IMG/VR virus record: IMGVR_UViG_3300027736_000237
Coordinates: 1-24,717 of that record
Direction: 5' to 3' (one strand)
From: a virus
Length of the DNA stretch: 24,717 bases
Below the pieces are notes generated by a model. The model did not search any database and was not told the origin of the DNA. It saw only the letters and a program-made list of their open reading frames with translations. Positions 6,780 to 13,802 of the stretch are shown piece by piece. Each line of letters opens with the position of its first letter. The first letter of the stretch is position 1. Both the position numbers and the translations under genes were made by a program.

Positions 6780-7639
6780 GAACTTGGAAATAATTCCTTG
6801 ATCTTAGCTTGCCATTCAGCCTGTTCACGCTTATTCTCAGATGCAATCTCTGCTAAATTCCCTTGAAGATTGGAATTAGAGATTGCATCTTTTTCCAATT
6901 TCGTAAGGCTAATTGCTTCACGCATTGGATGATAATCATTCCACGCTTCAATCGTCCATGGAACCAAAGGTGTAATAAGCTCAAGAATAGCATCAGCATA
7001 CACCCTAATTTCCTTCTGAGCGTGTGCATCTGCTCGAAGTGACAAAAGATGCAATAAATTATGCAAGTTCTGTTTCCAGTACCATTCTGTGTAAAGATTA
7101 AGAGGCAAAACCATTCTGGCTTGCTCTCTTGAAACACCAGCATCCAACATTTGCAAATAAAGAGAATAAGCATCTTTACAGTTTAAATTAATCTTATCAA
7201 CAAATTCTTGAGATGACTCTTTGTCAAAAGCTTCTTCTCCACCTTGTTTGTTAGTTGTTGACTGTTTTCTTAAATCTTCAACATCAGGAATGTAAAATTC
7301 GTCTTTCATTACAGAATATCTTCCTGAAATTTCATTGAGCGATACAGTTCTGTGTCTTATCATTTGTCTAGCAATGAAGATAGGCATTTTCATATGCAGC
7401 TTAAAATCGATTCCCTCGAATGGAGAAGTGTGATTGTGACGAAGAAGATAACGAATCAGTCCTTTGTCTTCATTAACAGATTTTGTACCTTGACCGTAAC
7501 TTACTCTTGCCATTTGGGCAATTGCATAGTCACATGTCTGCCCATCTGGAATAATTCTTGGCATTACATCTACTATTTCAACAAATCCCTTGTCTAAACA
7601 ATCAATTTTAGTTTTTGAAAGAAGTGAAAACGCATCCAT
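6776..7639 (-). CDS. thyX: Flavin-dependent thymidylate synthase ThyX
   Basis: The ThyX signature RHRxxSxNExSxR is present as RHRTVSLNEISGRYS (residues 95-109). The motif belongs to the FAD- and dUMP-binding enzyme that makes dTMP using methylene-tetrahydrofolate and NADPH. HNHTSPFEGIDFKLHMKMP and RADAHAQKEIR are further typical regions. I place the start at the ATG at 7639, with GGGAG (7648-7652) upstream; an in-frame TTG further upstream lies over that site. The length (287 aa) is normal for ThyX. It works with dCMP deaminase (19059-19643) and the dNMP kinase (9713-10345) in dTTP supply for phage DNA. A terminator-and-promoter region separates it from the upstream operon. Confidence 0.96.
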   Translation of the reverse strand: MDAFSLLSKTKIDCLDKGFVEIVDVMPRIIPDGQTCDYAIAQMARVSYGQGTKSVNEDKGLIRYLLRHNHTSPFEGIDFKLHMKMPIFIARQMIRHRTVSLNEISGRYSVMKDEFYIPDVEDLRKQSTTNKQGGEEAFDKESSQEFVDKINLNCKDAYSLYLQMLDAGVSREQARMVLPLNLYTEWYWKQNLHNLLHLLSLRADAHAQKEIRVYADAILELITPLVPWTIEAWNDYHPMREAISLTKLEKDAISNSNLQGNLAEIASENKREQAEWQAKIKELFPSS

Positions 7640-7661
7640 CTGAATAACTCCCAAAGATTTA

Positions 7662-7667
7662 ATTATA
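7662..7667 (-). promoter_or_regulatory. Possible -10 element for thyX
   Basis: TATAAT on the minus strand lies 22 bases upstream of the ATG and directly downstream of the terminator at 7699-7728. No good -35 is seen at the usual distance, so this is tentative. Confidence 0.35.
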
Positions 7668-7690
7668 ATAACAGATTAATGCTGTAATAC

Positions 7691-7728
7691 AAATAAAAAG
7701 CGGAGGTTTTTTTTAGGAAACCTCCGCT
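7691..7728 (-). terminator. Intrinsic terminator of the 7833-9066 operon
   Basis: A perfect 11-bp stem (AGCGGAGGTTT at 7699-7709 with AAACCTCCGCT at 7718-7728, 8-base loop) is followed on the minus strand by TTTTTATTT. This is a classic Rho-independent terminator. It separates the upstream operon from thyX. Confidence 0.85.
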
Positions 7729-7832
7729 CTAGACATGTCATATTAATTTATTATTTATTTCTATTAGGATTTTAACAATATGGAGATCGAAACCTCCAAC
7801 TTTATATATGCCGCTAACTATTTTTTTAATCG

Positions 7833-8492
7833 TTAAAATTCTGGTTCACCTCTTGGACCTGTTCCTGTAGGCTCAGGTCTAGGTGAAGGTGCAGGTGTCG
7901 GTCTAGGCGCTGGTCCTCCAGCTTGAAGTTGTCTTTCAATTTTTGTTGACATTGCTTCTAATACTTGTTTAAGTCTTTCTATTTTTCCAACTAAACTTGT
8001 TACTGCTGGAATATTTTTCATGGCATTAATATATGAATCAAGAGCATGATGTGCGTTTTTATAAGAATCTTTCATGTGAGATACATGCATGTTTTGCCAT
8101 GCTTTTTTCATTTTATCCCAACCTTGTGTTGCCCAACCAGCTGTTTTACCGCCAAGAGAAGCACCTGCTGCTGCTCCAGCAGCTGTACCTAATGGACCAA
8201 GTGCTGATCCAGCAAGACCACCTACAGCAGCACCACCACCCACACCAAGTTTACCAATTGCAGCTTGTCCAGCACCTTTTATGCCTTGCCAAATGTTACC
8301 TAACATGCCGGGTTGGTTTTCAAATGCTTCGTTAAAATAATGAGCATTATTTCTTCCATATGTTTCAACAAAAACATTATTCAATGTTTGTGCTGGATGA
8401 ACAAATAAACTTTGTATTACCAAATGTTCAACAATTTCGTCCAAAACAGACGGACGTTCTGATATTTCTAAAAATTCTCTAAAATTTCTCAT
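7833..8492 (-). CDS. Candidate internal head protein (219 aa): capsid-targeting-like N-terminus, glycine-zipper segment, proline-rich tail
   Basis: The protein starts MRNFREFLEISERPS, with I-S-E at residues 10-12 as a possible prohead-protease site. Residues 77-117 form a Gly/Ala-rich segment with repeated GxxxG spacing (GGGAAVGGLAGSALG and onwards), typical of glycine-zipper segments that insert into or associate with membranes. Residues 120-190 are helical and charged, then a tail of PRPTPAPSPRPEP follows. The ATG overlaps the upstream gene's TGA (ATGA), with AAGGGTAG as ribosome binding site. It is the last gene of a three-gene operon whose members all carry the same N-terminal motif. If packaged and injected it might act at the host membrane; this is inference. 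Confidence 0.75.
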   Translation of the reverse strand: MRNFREFLEISERPSVLDEIVEHLVIQSLFVHPAQTLNNVFVETYGRNNAHYFNEAFENQPGMLGNIWQGIKGAGQAAIGKLGVGGGAAVGGLAGSALGPLGTAAGAAAGASLGGKTAGWATQGWDKMKKAWQNMHVSHMKDSYKNAHHALDSYINAMKNIPAVTSLVGKIERLKQVLEAMSTKIERQLQAGGPAPRPTPAPSPRPEPTGTGPRGEPEF

Positions 8493-8704
8493 GATCTACC
8501 CTTTCTTAATCTTTTCTTGTTACCTATGAAATCTGTATCAGTTAAATGTTGAATTGGTCCGGCTAGCCCATAATCAGCAACATTAAAAAACTGCGGAAAC
8601 TTTCTAGTAATCATTCCAGCGCCAATTGGTAATGCAAAATGAGCCACATCACCTGTGCTTGTAGAGACTTCATCAATTTTCAACCAATATTTGAAGCCTT
8701 TCAT
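8489..8704 (-). CDS. Small protein (71 aa) with a capsid-targeting-like N-terminus
   Basis: The protein starts MKGFKYWLKIDEVSTSTG, with F4, Y6, W7 and I-D-E at residues 10-12 followed by a small-residue stretch, as expected for a processed targeting peptide. The remaining 59 residues contain a Gly-rich hydrophobic part (HFALPIGAGMITRKFPQFF) and end in a basic tail (GNKKRLRKGRS). Both ends overlap neighbours by four bases (ATGA), and a ribosome binding site (GAAGGGTAA) lies in the end of the upstream gene. No family recognised; it may be a small cargo protein packaged in the head. Confidence 0.75.
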   Translation of the reverse strand: MKGFKYWLKIDEVSTSTGDVAHFALPIGAGMITRKFPQFFNVADYGLAGPIQHLTDTDFIGNKKRLRKGRS

Positions 8705-9066
8705 TTTGTTTTACCCTTCAAGAAATCATTGTATTTTTCTGCGCCAACAAGACCTTGAGTTTTCAAGTAATCCACAAATGTTGGTGTAACAATAGTTTTT
8801 ATATTTAATTTACTTGGAACATGATCTTTATATGTTAAATTGCCAAAAACTTTTCTATTCTTCATCATGTAATTTTTGCCAACTTTTTGCACGTCAAAAG
8901 CAGATGTACCAATTTCATCGTCACCATACATAGCTTGCGAAAATACAGAAGGTGTTTTCTCTATAGCTCTGTCTAAGCTTTTTTGATCTATATTAAAAAG
9001 ATTCAGACTTGTCATAAAGTCTGAATTCTTTCTTTCTTCGTTAATGTATTGAATAAAAGTCTTCAC
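8701..9066 (-). CDS. Candidate internal head protein (121 aa) with a GTG start and the most T4-like capsid-targeting sequence
   Basis: I choose the GTG at 9066, giving MKTFIQYINEERKNS. This aligns position by position with the T4 internal-protein leader MKTYQEFIAE, with I-N-E at residues 8-10 as a protease site. The open frame extends further upstream to an ATG at 9135 but would then begin with a hydrophobic stretch and overlap the divergent gene at 9085; I consider that spurious. The rest is soluble and helical (NLFNIDQKSLDRAIEKTPSVF) and ends in a Lys-rich tail. It is the first gene of a three-gene overlapping operon. There is no evident Shine-Dalgarno. Function unknown. Confidence 0.7.
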   Translation of the reverse strand: MKTFIQYINEERKNSDFMTSLNLFNIDQKSLDRAIEKTPSVFSQAMYGDDEIGTSAFDVQKVGKNYMMKNRKVFGNLTYKDHVPSKLNIKTIVTPTFVDYLKTQGLVGAEKYNDFLKGKTK

Positions 9067-9084
9067 ATAAATATATATTAACAC
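9066..9084 (+). promoter_or_regulatory. CATAAATA box upstream of the zinc-finger nuclease
   Basis: CATAAATA (9066-9073) differs by one base from the T4 late promoter box and lies 11 bases upstream of the ATG at 9085, which has no ribosome binding site. It overlaps the start of the divergent gene. Confidence 0.3.
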
Positions 9085-9711
9085 ATGGATAAAAAAAATA
9101 CAGGTAGAAATTATTGTTGCTTTGTTTGCGATCAAAGCTTTGAAGAAATAGATTTATTACGGTCTCATATCGTAACAAATCATAAAGAAGGTGATGATTA
9201 TGTTGTTTGTCCAGTTTGCACAAGTCCAACAAGAGATCTAGTTGCACATTATAGATCTAAGCATATTGGAGAGATAATACCGCAAGGAGCACAAACAAGA
9301 GCATTAATCATTCGAGATATTAAAAAAAAAGGCAATAAAAACAAATTAATAACAAAATTTAAACAAGGAAACTTTTATTCAGAAAAGAACAAATGTAATA
9401 TTTTCTTTAGAAGTGGTTTAGAATTAAAATTTATCAAACATTTAGAGAAAAACCCTAAAGTAAGAAAATACAAAGCAGAAAGCCTTCAAATAGAATATTT
9501 CTTTAATGGAGGAAATCACAATTATATTCCAGACATATTAGTGGAATACACAGACGGTAAAATAGAATTGTGGGAAATAAAGCCAAAATCACAAGTAAAA
9601 TGGGATAAAAACATTGCTAAATGGAAAGCAGCTAACATTTATTGTAAAAAAAGAAACTGGGAATTTATTGTAATGACTGAAAATGCGTTAAAAAAATTAA
9701 ATATATTATGA
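9085..9711 (+). CDS. TnsA-like PD-(D/E)xK endonuclease with two N-terminal C2H2 zinc fingers
   Basis: The N-terminus has two zinc-finger patterns: C12-x2-C15-x12-H28-x4-H33 and C42-x2-C45-x9-H55-x4-H60. A basic linker follows (about 77-95). The C-terminal half has the TnsA-type nuclease core: FRSGLELKFIKHL (Glu113), VRKYKAESLQIEYFF, YIPDILVEY (Asp150) and LWEIKPKS (Glu164-x-Lys166). TnsA cleaves DNA in Tn7, and stand-alone TnsA-fold nucleases are common in phages as DNA-processing or head-completion enzymes. Zinc fingers attached to a nuclease recall mobile or homing endonucleases. It stands alone on the plus strand between minus-strand genes and ends one base before the dNMP kinase stop, which fits a free-standing inserted gene. 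Role unresolved. Confidence 0.8.
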   Translation: MDKKNTGRNYCCFVCDQSFEEIDLLRSHIVTNHKEGDDYVVCPVCTSPTRDLVAHYRSKHIGEIIPQGAQTRALIIRDIKKKGNKNKLITKFKQGNFYSEKNKCNIFFRSGLELKFIKHLEKNPKVRKYKAESLQIEYFFNGGNHNYIPDILVEYTDGKIELWEIKPKSQVKWDKNIAKWKAANIYCKKRNWEFIVMTENALKKLNIL

Positions 9712-9712
9712 A

Positions 9713-10345
9713 TTAATATTTATATCCTTTTAATTGAAATTTTTCAATAACAAAAGGAATCAACTGATGTATTACTTTCTCTTCTAACGTCAAAAGATTG
9801 CTATCATTCTTTATGTAATAATCAAACATTGGGTAGTTGATATCAGCAATAATTCCATTTGCATATTTATTACCAAAATAATCTGATACTTCTCCCATAA
9901 TCTTTTCGCTATCATTTTGATCAGTGTTGCGATGACTGGGACGATCAATAAGAACAACGATGCCGCCTTTTTCTTTAATTGCTTTAGCTTCGTTAAGATA
10001 ACGACCATCTGTGATAATCACATTTTGCATTTTATTCAAAACTTTATCGATCCAAACAGAATTTTTAACTTTTCTAAATCCATCACCAATCATTTGTAAA
10101 GCTTGTCTGACATTCATTGTAAAACCGGGAGGAGGTTCGGGATTTCTTTTCCATTCTTCAATAAAATGAAAATCAACGTCAAAGTAATCACAGAAAATTT
10201 TCTTCACATTGTATGCAAAAGCAATTTTTGTAACAAGTGGTCTGTCATGATCAATATATTCCCACAGACGTGGGGCAAGCATTGCTGCAACTGTATCTTT
10301 GCCAGATGCTGCCTGTCCAAATAAGCCAACAATGATGTTTTTCAT
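9713..10345 (-). CDS. Deoxynucleoside monophosphate kinase-like P-loop protein (T4 gp1 type)
   Basis: The N-terminus MKNIIVGLFGQAASGKDTV holds a Walker A (GQAASGKD, residues 10-17) of the kind found in T4 gene 1 dNMP kinase and related phage kinases. They convert dNMPs to dNDPs for DNA synthesis. Further typical parts are the MNVRQALQMIGDGFRK region with WIDKVLNK, the NVIITDGRYLNEAKAIKEKGG strand-turn-helix and VVLIDRP. The length (210 aa) is close to the family. The start is supported by a promoter placed 6 bases upstream, which implies a leaderless message. It converges with the TnsA-like gene with a one-base gap. Substrate range cannot be read from sequence. Confidence 0.85.
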   Translation of the reverse strand: MKNIIVGLFGQAASGKDTVAAMLAPRLWEYIDHDRPLVTKIAFAYNVKKIFCDYFDVDFHFIEEWKRNPEPPPGFTMNVRQALQMIGDGFRKVKNSVWIDKVLNKMQNVIITDGRYLNEAKAIKEKGGIVVLIDRPSHRNTDQNDSEKIMGEVSDYFGNKYANGIIADINYPMFDYYIKNDSNLLTLEEKVIHQLIPFVIEKFQLKGYKY

Positions 10346-10351
10346 GACTCT

Positions 10352-10379
10352 ATTATAGTATGAAGAAGAAAAAATGCAA
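10352..10379 (-). promoter_or_regulatory. Sigma-70 promoter giving a leaderless dNMP kinase mRNA
   Basis: On the minus strand, TTGCAT (10374-10379), 16 bases, then a perfect TATAAT (10352-10357). Only six bases separate the -10 from the ATG at 10345, so transcription should begin at or next to the start codon. It overlaps the plus-strand gene at 10360. Confidence 0.65.
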
Positions 10380-10605
10380 GAATTGTTTTTGTTTTGATAA
10401 GAAGGAAAATGTTTGCAAAGTGAATATAATTCATGAATGTAAAAACATTAATATGCCAGTTAGTCCAAATGACAATTGCCATTACATTGAATTAGGAGTT
10501 TCGGTAGAACAGGTACGATTTTGGGAAGAAGAAATAAAAGGCGAAAAAGTTGTAAAAATGGAATATCCCAAAAACTTTTTTGGCAATCCTAGTGATCAAA
10601 TTTGA
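10360..10605 (+). CDS. Small cysteine-rich protein (81 aa), possible zinc ribbon
   Basis: The N-terminal half has a lysine-rich start (MKKKKCKNCFCFDKKENVCK) with Cys pairs (C6-x2-C9-x-C11 and C19), then C27 and the HYIEL region after C39. These are enough for one or two metal sites. The C-terminal half is charged and helical (VRFWEEEIKGEKVVKM). The ATG has no ribosome binding site and lies over the divergent kinase promoter. The gene overlaps the end of the nuclease at 10589 by 17 bases tail to tail. Small Cys-rich proteins of this kind are frequent in phages. No function is assigned. Confidence 0.55.
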   Translation: MKKKKCKNCFCFDKKENVCKVNIIHECKNINMPVSPNDNCHYIELGVSVEQVRFWEEEIKGEKVVKMEYPKNFFGNPSDQI

Positions 10606-11203
10606 TGTCTTTTATTGATGTTGATTCTTTATAAAGTATTTCGTAGTTAAGATGATTGCCAACTTTTGCTTTTGACATTGGTCTATTTATAACAGTTTCT
10701 TTGTCGCAACCACCAACAAGAATAATAGATGATATTTTCTTCTCTCTGTCTTCCAACATTACATAACCAAAAATATAAATGTCGCTTTTCAATTCCATCG
10801 GATTGCCATTTTTATTTGTTGCTGTTATAAGACCAGCTTCATACCAAGGTCTTTTGCTTGATGTTTTGACATCAACTTTAAATTTATTGCAAACAAAATC
10901 GTACTTGTCGCCACCTTCTCGATAAGTAAAATCAACTGGAAAACCAAACACTTTTGAGAATGCCATTTCACCAAGTTTGCCTATGCGTTCGGCTTTATGT
11001 GGATCATCCTTTGAATTAATCATTCCTCTTCCATAGAATCCTGTTTTTTTGTTTGCCCACATATTGGAAGAAAAATCATTACACATTTCATATTCGTCGC
11101 CAACAACATCAACTTTATAAACTACTTTTTCAATGTCACCAAAAGTAAGTTTCATTAAGCTTGGCTTTACTTTTTTGCCTGTATAAAACTTTTCTTCTGG
11201 CAT
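10589..11203 (-). CDS. PD-(D/E)xK-fold nuclease-like protein (204 aa)
   Basis: I place the start at the ATG at 11203 because AAGGAGA lies 6 bases upstream; an ATG at 11221 would lie before that site. The core resembles restriction-type nucleases: IGKLGEMAFSKVFG (Glu79), GDKYDF (Asp102) and KVDVKTSSKRPW (Asp111-x-Lys113), followed by strands IYIFGYVML and ISSIILVGGC. Such proteins often cut DNA as restriction-like or recombination nucleases. Specific role unknown. It follows the Ski2-like helicase by 37 bases in the same direction, so the pair may be co-transcribed and act together in DNA processing. The ribosome binding site can pair with an upstream sequence (11230-11236), hinting at translational control. 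Confidence 0.7.
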   Translation of the reverse strand: MPEEKFYTGKKVKPSLMKLTFGDIEKVVYKVDVVGDEYEMCNDFSSNMWANKKTGFYGRGMINSKDDPHKAERIGKLGEMAFSKVFGFPVDFTYREGGDKYDFVCNKFKVDVKTSSKRPWYEAGLITATNKNGNPMELKSDIYIFGYVMLEDREKKISSIILVGGCDKETVINRPMSKAKVGNHLNYEILYKESTSIKDIKFDH

Positions 11204-11208
11204 ACTAA

Positions 11209-11236
11209 TCTCCTTAAACACTTTACTTAAAGGAGA
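11209..11236 (-). promoter_or_regulatory. Hairpin able to hide the ribosome binding site of the 10589-11203 gene
   Basis: On the minus strand, TCTCCTT (11230-11236) pairs perfectly with AAGGAGA (11209-11215), the ribosome binding site; two more A-T pairs follow a mismatch toward the loop. Such structures commonly limit translation unless opened. Confidence 0.45.
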
Positions 11237-11240
11237 TAGA

Positions 11241-13031
11241 TTAAACTTTTTTACGATGAAATCTTTGTTTTAAATCAATAAAGAATTCTGATCCACACTT
11301 CCATTGACAAATCTTTGCAACCATATTCAAACAAGCACAAATTCTACCAAAGTCTTTTACAACAGCTGGTATCAATGGCGATAGTATTCCTGTTGATCTA
11401 TTATTAAGCATACAGTAATAAAGATATCCAAATTTTATTGCACTAGATTCAACAAAACTATTACCAATTAGTTCACGAATTCTATCAGAATATTGACCAC
11501 AGAACAATTTTTCTTCTTCTGTTACAAATGATTTTGTATTTGATGGAACAAGCGACAAATAATATGTAAGAAGAGAATCTTTTCTAACAGATCCTGCAAA
11601 ATAACGAGAAAAGTTTTTAATCCATATACTCAAATCGTATGGATCAATAAAGAAAGATACGCTTGGTATTCCTAATCTTTTTATTTTATAAGAATCATCT
11701 ATGAGTTCAATAAATCTCATTCTGAGAAGACAATCAATAGTATTTTTTAAATATTCTGATTTAATTTTTCCTAAACAAGCACCATAAGTATTACTTAAAA
11801 CATTCCAAATTTTATCAAAACTTAATTTTTTCTCTAAATGTATCAAAGCAAGTATGTGCCCTGCAAGCTTGTAATATTCTAAATCATCATTAACTACAAA
11901 TAGTTTAGAAACTACATTGTCAACTTTTTTGTATTCATTTGCCAAGGTTATTTTGTTATCAGGGAAAAATACATAAGCATCTCCTTGATCATCAATTCCT
12001 TTTCTGCCGCTTCTTCCAATCATTTGAAATATTTCAGATTTTTCAACAAGTTGATTTCCTCTGATGACACCAGCAATAATAACTCTTCTAGCTGGCAAGT
12101 TAACGCCTGCTGCCAATGTACTTGTTGCAACAAGCAATCTTAATGATCCTTCTTTGAATTCCTTTTCCATTACTTTTCTTTTAGCGGATGCTAAATCTGC
12201 TGAATGAAATTTTGCTTCTAATCCTTTTGATTCAATATGTTTGACCAAACGCTTGCCTAAATTCTTTGAATGAACAAATACAAGAATTTTGTCAGATATA
12301 TGTTTTTCGCAAAGATTGGTAATTGAATCGAACATGTCGATGGGATTGCCACTTTGATTCATAGATGTGTCATATTTACGATAATGAATATTAAGGGGAA
12401 CTGCTCTATATTTGGAATTTAATACAATTGTATGCTTTTTATTTAATACTGTAAGCCATTCTGCAACTTGATCAGCATTAGGCAATGTTCCACTCAGAAA
12501 AACTATTTTAGCATTATTTTTTCTTGAAAATTCAGAAAGAGCCATTTCAAGTGTTGCTCCTCTGTCATCTGTTCCTAGTATGTGTGCTTCATCGACAATA
12601 ATGACTTCTACGTCATCAAAACAATCTGGTGCTGTTCTAATCTTATGGCAGAAACTTTCTATTGTAGCGATGATTAAGTTGCCTGTAGTGGTCTTTTCCT
12701 CATCTCCAGACATAAGCCGTATCTTCTTCTCATGGAATGGATGAGAATCATCAGACCAAGCAGTGTATTTTTCAGATGCTAACGATTTAAGAGGACAAAG
12801 ATAAATTGCTTTTTTGTTTTTGCTAACAAGGACATCAAACAAAAAGAATTCTGCCATGATGGTTTTGCCACTATTAGTGGCAGAAGCAATAATAAAGTTT
12901 TTGTTTTCTTGATAATGGTCCAATACTGCGCTTTGAACAACATTGAATTTATCGAATGGATATTGATAGTGATGGAATAAAGAGGAATCTTTTTCAGCAA
13001 CTTCTTCAATATGAATGGGAATCATGTCCAT
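11241..13031 (-). CDS. Ski2-like superfamily 2 DNA/RNA helicase
   Basis: Motifs in order (numbered from the ATG at 13031): ASATNSGKT (49-57, Walker A Lys56), TIESFCHK, VDEAHIL (DEAH 147-150), FLSGTLPN (motif III, 180-182), FVHSK (motif IV), ATSTLAAGVNLPARRV (motif V) and QMIGRSGRKG (motif VI, 336-345). The QMxGRxGR form and DEAH box are typical of the Ski2/Hel308 group, which unwind branched DNA or RNA. The C-terminal 200 residues are helical as in that group. T4 uses UvsW for replication restart and recombination; this could play a similar part, but that is inference. The promoter position suggests the true start may be the second in-frame ATG at 13025. A terminator isolates it from the upstream unit. 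Confidence 0.93.
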   Translation of the reverse strand: MDMIPIHIEEVAEKDSSLFHHYQYPFDKFNVVQSAVLDHYQENKNFIIASATNSGKTIMAEFFLFDVLVSKNKKAIYLCPLKSLASEKYTAWSDDSHPFHEKKIRLMSGDEEKTTTGNLIIATIESFCHKIRTAPDCFDDVEVIIVDEAHILGTDDRGATLEMALSEFSRKNNAKIVFLSGTLPNADQVAEWLTVLNKKHTIVLNSKYRAVPLNIHYRKYDTSMNQSGNPIDMFDSITNLCEKHISDKILVFVHSKNLGKRLVKHIESKGLEAKFHSADLASAKRKVMEKEFKEGSLRLLVATSTLAAGVNLPARRVIIAGVIRGNQLVEKSEIFQMIGRSGRKGIDDQGDAYVFFPDNKITLANEYKKVDNVVSKLFVVNDDLEYYKLAGHILALIHLEKKLSFDKIWNVLSNTYGACLGKIKSEYLKNTIDCLLRMRFIELIDDSYKIKRLGIPSVSFFIDPYDLSIWIKNFSRYFAGSVRKDSLLTYYLSLVPSNTKSFVTEEEKLFCGQYSDRIRELIGNSFVESSAIKFGYLYYCMLNNRSTGILSPLIPAVVKDFGRICACLNMVAKICQWKCGSEFFIDLKQRFHRKKV

Positions 13032-13032
13032 T

Positions 13033-13060
13033 ATTATATGTATTTAAGAATTAAAGTCAA
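13033..13060 (-). promoter_or_regulatory. Strong sigma-70 promoter of the Ski2-like helicase, leaderless arrangement
   Basis: Minus strand: TTGACT (13055-13060), 16 bases, perfect TATAAT (13033-13038). The predicted transcription start is near 13025-13027, which is inside the longest reading frame. An ATG begins exactly at 13025, so this is probably the real start codon. Confidence 0.75.
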
Positions 13061-13061
13061 A

Positions 13062-13097
13062 TTTAAAAAGTAGCCCTCCAAAAAAGGAGGGCTACTT
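13062..13097 (-). terminator. Intrinsic terminator of the uvsX-to-13122 transcription unit
   Basis: A perfect 12-bp stem (AAGTAGCCCTCC at 13068-13079 with GGAGGGCTACTT at 13086-13097, A6 loop on the plus strand) ends in a U-rich tract on the minus strand (CTTTTTAAATTT). A weaker inverted repeat (AGTTC/AACCC at 13098-13108 with GGGTT/GAACT at 13129-13140) lies just upstream, over the end of the gene. Confidence 0.85.
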
Positions 13098-13121
13098 AGT
13101 TCCAACCCTGAAATCACCCCC

Positions 13122-13430
13122 TTAGAGCGGGTTTAGAACTGGGTCTGCAATCTTTCGGCGTTTGACTTCAATAAAAACCAAATTAGTAAAATCTTCTAAA
13201 TTTGAATGGAAATCAGATGAACACTCAACATTTGTTAGATACTCGTTAATTTCTGCAAATTTCTTGGCAAATGAATCAAAAGCTTGCGACAAATCATCTT
13301 GATAACGATGCAAAAGCCTCGTATAGATGTATGCCAAATCATAATCGCTCATCTTAGTAAAAAAAGTTAAATTCTTTTTCACAGTCAAATCCTCGGATAA
13401 CTTATAAACCCAACTTAAATTAGTTATCAA
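13122..13430 (-). CDS. Unknown helical protein (102 aa)
   Basis: The ATG overlaps the stop of the upstream gene by four bases (ATGA). The sequence is mostly helical with aromatic and charged residues (MSDYDLAYIYTRLLHRYQDDL, about residues 27-47, is amphipathic), a single Cys near 70 and the basic end KRRKIADPVLNPL. No membrane segment or enzyme motif is seen. It is the last gene before a strong terminator in the unit that starts with uvsX, so a replication or recombination accessory role is plausible but unsupported. Confidence 0.65.
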   Translation of the reverse strand: MITNLSWVYKLSEDLTVKKNLTFFTKMSDYDLAYIYTRLLHRYQDDLSQAFDSFAKKFAEINEYLTNVECSSDFHSNLEDFTNLVFIEVKRRKIADPVLNPL

Positions 13431-13741
13431 ACAACATTTATTGAACGAACTTTATTACCTTCGTTGTCAACAAACTTATCATCTAAAACTACTACCTTAT
13501 CATCGTCTTGACAACGGATACCAATATTATATTTATCTATTATTGTTGCTCTTTGATCATTTTTGACAATGGTATAGCAATAGTTTTTAATTTTAGTGCT
13601 ATTACCTGAATCATCTTCGTTAGTAATTCCTATTTCAATAACAAAATCATCTGGCAAATTAATTTGAATTGTGCCATATTTTTCTAAATGTTTTATTATT
13701 GATGATTGAATCCTGCTGGTGGACGGTTTCTGATTTGTCAT
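13427..13741 (-). CDS. Unknown protein (104 aa)
   Basis: The N-terminus is polar with a probable helix (RIQSSIIKHLEKYGTIQINL, which looks like part of a winged-helix start). Beta-rich segments follow (FVIEIGITNED, NYCYTIVKND, KVVVLDDKFVDNEGNKVRSI). No known family is recognised. A 61-base gap with an AT box (TATAAATA at 13782-13789, minus strand) separates it from the upstream gene, so it may have its own promoter. Its stop overlaps the start of the 102-aa gene. Confidence 0.65.
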   Translation of the reverse strand: MTNQKPSTSRIQSSIIKHLEKYGTIQINLPDDFVIEIGITNEDDSGNSTKIKNYCYTIVKNDQRATIIDKYNIGIRCQDDDKVVVLDDKFVDNEGNKVRSINVV

Positions 13742-13777
13742 GATTATTCAGCATGTTATTGCTGCTCCAGAGGAACT

Positions 13778-13789
13778 ATTATATTTATA
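13778..13789 (-). promoter_or_regulatory. TATAAATATAAT element upstream of the 13427-13741 gene
   Basis: The minus strand reads TATAAATA (13782-13789), an exact match to the T4 late promoter box, overlapping a TATAAT (13778-13783). It lies about 37-48 bases upstream of the ATG at 13741. No matching -35 was found at the right distance. Confidence 0.4.
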
Positions 13790-13802
13790 CTTACAAAATA
13801 TA

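Noticed and set aside
6853-7173. 106-aa minus-strand frame inside thyX
   Set aside because: Same strand, different frame, rich in Cys, Trp and Phe without a motif, whereas ThyX spans it with clear family motifs.
8033-8340. Two plus-strand frames rich in Pro, Ala, Gln and His
   Set aside because: They are antisense shadows of the Gly/Ala-rich segment of the 7833-8492 gene.
9067-9135. N-terminal extension of the 8701-9066 gene to an ATG at 9135 giving a membrane helix
   Set aside because: It would overlap the divergent nuclease start by 51 bases and lacks a ribosome binding site, and the GTG at 9066 gives an almost exact capsid-targeting leader.
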